The notes under the pieces were generated by a model, which saw only the letters and a list, made by a program, of their open reading frames with translations, was not told the origin of the DNA and made no database searches. From Pseudomonadota bacterium (GTDB lineage: Bacteria > Pseudomonadota > Alphaproteobacteria > Rhizobiales > Hyphomicrobiaceae): a stretch of DNA of 23,670 nt. Below are positions 22,804-23,670 of the stretch, piece by piece. How positions within the stretch are numbered: position 1 is the stretch's first letter; each line of letters opens with the position of its first letter. The position numbers and the translations under genes are program-made. The stretch spans positions 1-23,670 of the forward strand of contig JAEYYJ010000225.1 of assembly GCA_023430845.1 (NCBI GenBank), read 5' to 3'.

Positions 22804-23670
22804 CTATTCTCCCCAGGTCCGAACCAGCACGCGCATCCAATTCTCGAAGCAGATCTTCTCGATCAGCCCGTCATCGAATTGGCGCGCGCGCATTGCGGCC
22901 ACTAGATTTGGGAGACCGGCCGCCGATTGGATTCCCTCTGGAATCATAGCGCCATCGAAGTCCGAGCCGAGAGCGACACCATCATCGCCGAGGCGGTCTA
23001 CCAAGTAGGCGATGTGATCGACGACGGTGTCGAGCGGCGTGGCGGCTATGCGGCGGCCGTCCGTTCTTAGGAAACTCACCGCATAGTTGACGCCGACCAA
23101 ACCGCCCGTCTCTCGTATGGCCGCGAGTTGTTTGTCTGTCAGATTGCGCGACGAGGCGCAGAGTGCGTGGGCGTTGGAATGTGTCGCGATCAGGGGGGCA
23201 TTTGAGAGCTTGGCGATGTCCCAAAATCCCTTCTCGTTCATATGCGAAAGGTCGATCAGAATGCGCATCTCGTTGCAGCGCTTGATCAGCTCCTTGCCGA
23301 GATCAGTAAGGCCATCGCCTGTGTCCGGCGACGAAGGATAGCGAAATGGCACGCCGTGGCCGAAGATGTTGGATCGGCTCCACACTGGGCCGAGCGAGCG
23401 CAGCCCGGCAGCATAGAGCACGTCCAGCATCTTGAAATCGGCGTCGAGCGCCTCGCAGCCTTCTATGTGAAGCACCGGCGCATGTGCGCCAGCTTCCTTT
23501 GCTGCGCGGATATCGGCGACCGAGCGGGCAATGCGCACACGGCCGTCAGAGCGTTGGGCAATACGGAATAGCAAAGAAGCCATCTCGACAGTTGCCCGTT
23601 GAGCATGGGTCATCTCAGGCGGTACAGGCACAGGTATGTCGTAGGGTACGGCATCGACCGGCGCAGTGTT
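22804..23670 (-). CDS. membrane/renal-type dipeptidase (peptidase family M19), 5' part beyond window
   Basis: C-terminal 288 residues of an M19 dipeptidase; the frame stays open to the right edge, so the true start lies outside. A GTG at 23631 could be read as a start, but the family needs an N-terminal HxD metal motif that would be upstream. Visible are HIEGCEAL (Glu ligand), LIDLSHMNEKGFWD and PLIATHSNAHAL (His ligands), LTDKQLAAIRETGGLVGVN, VALGSDFDGAM (Asp) and the usual C-terminus FENWMRVL. M19 enzymes cleave dipeptides or related amide bonds; several bacterial members are found with catabolic transporters. Operon partners are not visible. The gene converges on the plus-strand operon and is unlikely to share its promoter. 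Confidence 0.9.
   Translation of the reverse strand, partial: NTAPVDAVPYDIPVPVPPEMTHAQRATVEMASLLFRIAQRSDGRVRIARSVADIRAAKEAGAHAPVLHIEGCEALDADFKMLDVLYAAGLRSLGPVWSRSNIFGHGVPFRYPSSPDTGDGLTDLGKELIKRCNEMRILIDLSHMNEKGFWDIAKLSNAPLIATHSNAHALCASSRNLTDKQLAAIRETGGLVGVNYAVSFLRTDGRRIAATPLDTVVDHIAYLVDRLGDDGVALGSDFDGAMIPEGIQSAAGLPNLVAAMRARQFDDGLIEKICFENWMRVLVRTWGE

Noticed and set aside
1..23670. CRISPR arrays, tRNA or rRNA genes, insertion sequences, toxin-antitoxin or defence genes
   Set aside because: Looked for direct repeat arrays, terminal inverted repeats, transposase-like or nuclease-like proteins and cloverleaf-like stretches; none seen. Nearly all sequence is taken up by metabolic and transport genes.

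Overview
The window is a dense, GC-rich stretch of a Gram-negative proteobacterial chromosome. The style suggests Alphaproteobacteria, probably Hyphomicrobiales-like, but that is an inference: it rests on Tat-exported binding proteins, several ABC importers for organic acids or nitrogen compounds, many acyl-CoA enzymes, FCD-GntR and TetR regulators, and GTG/TTG starts. I see no rRNA, tRNA, CRISPR array, insertion sequence, phage gene or plasmid function. Every gap between genes is shorter than 300 bases. The content is catabolic: three operons, three transport or regulatory units, and one cut-off gene at the right edge.

Region 1 (about 1-6,270). A minus-strand operon runs from an AllA-type ureidoglycolate lyase through a PuuE-type allantoinase homologue to a complete spermidine/putrescine-type ABC importer (ATPase, Tat-exported binding protein, two permeases). 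An FCD-domain GntR regulator is divergent from it. A perfect 9-1-9 palindrome lies in the shared intergenic region, 24 bases upstream of the lyase start. The simplest reading is a regulated uptake and breakdown module for allantoin or a related ureide. The enzyme for the intermediate step (allantoate to ureidoglycolate) is not in view.

Region 2 (about 6,485-14,244). A minus-strand operon encodes, in transcription order, E1-alpha, E1-beta, an enoyl-CoA hydratase, an E2-like protein, an acyl-CoA dehydrogenase and an acyl-CoA synthetase. There is no E3 gene. A good sigma70-type promoter precedes E1-alpha and supports a TTG start. A divergent TetR-family regulator carries a C-terminal hotdog (PaaI-thioesterase-like) domain. 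The set suggests oxidation of a 2-oxo acid to acyl-CoA followed by beta-oxidation-like steps. The E2 has lost the usual HxxxDG catalytic histidine, and the dehydrogenase lacks the usual C-terminal glutamate but keeps one at the alternative position.

Region 3 (about 14,351-22,700). A plus-strand operon encodes a full branched-chain amino-acid-type (HAAT) ABC importer (binding protein, two permeases, two ATPases), then an MmgE/PrpD-family protein, a CaiC-like CoA ligase and a DsbA/HCCA-isomerase-family protein. The last two overlap by four bases, as do the two ATPases. It looks like an import, CoA-activation and conversion pathway for an unidentified carboxylic acid. A strong hairpin separates the binding-protein gene from the permeases.

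Region 4 (22,804-23,670, minus). The C-terminal part of an M19 (renal-type) dipeptidase, cut by the window edge.

No wholly new system stands out. The most unusual items are the TetR-hotdog fusion, the E2-like protein without its catalytic histidine, the ureide-enzyme/polyamine-type transporter pairing with its clear operator, and the unassigned importer-linked MmgE/PrpD-ligase-isomerase pathway.
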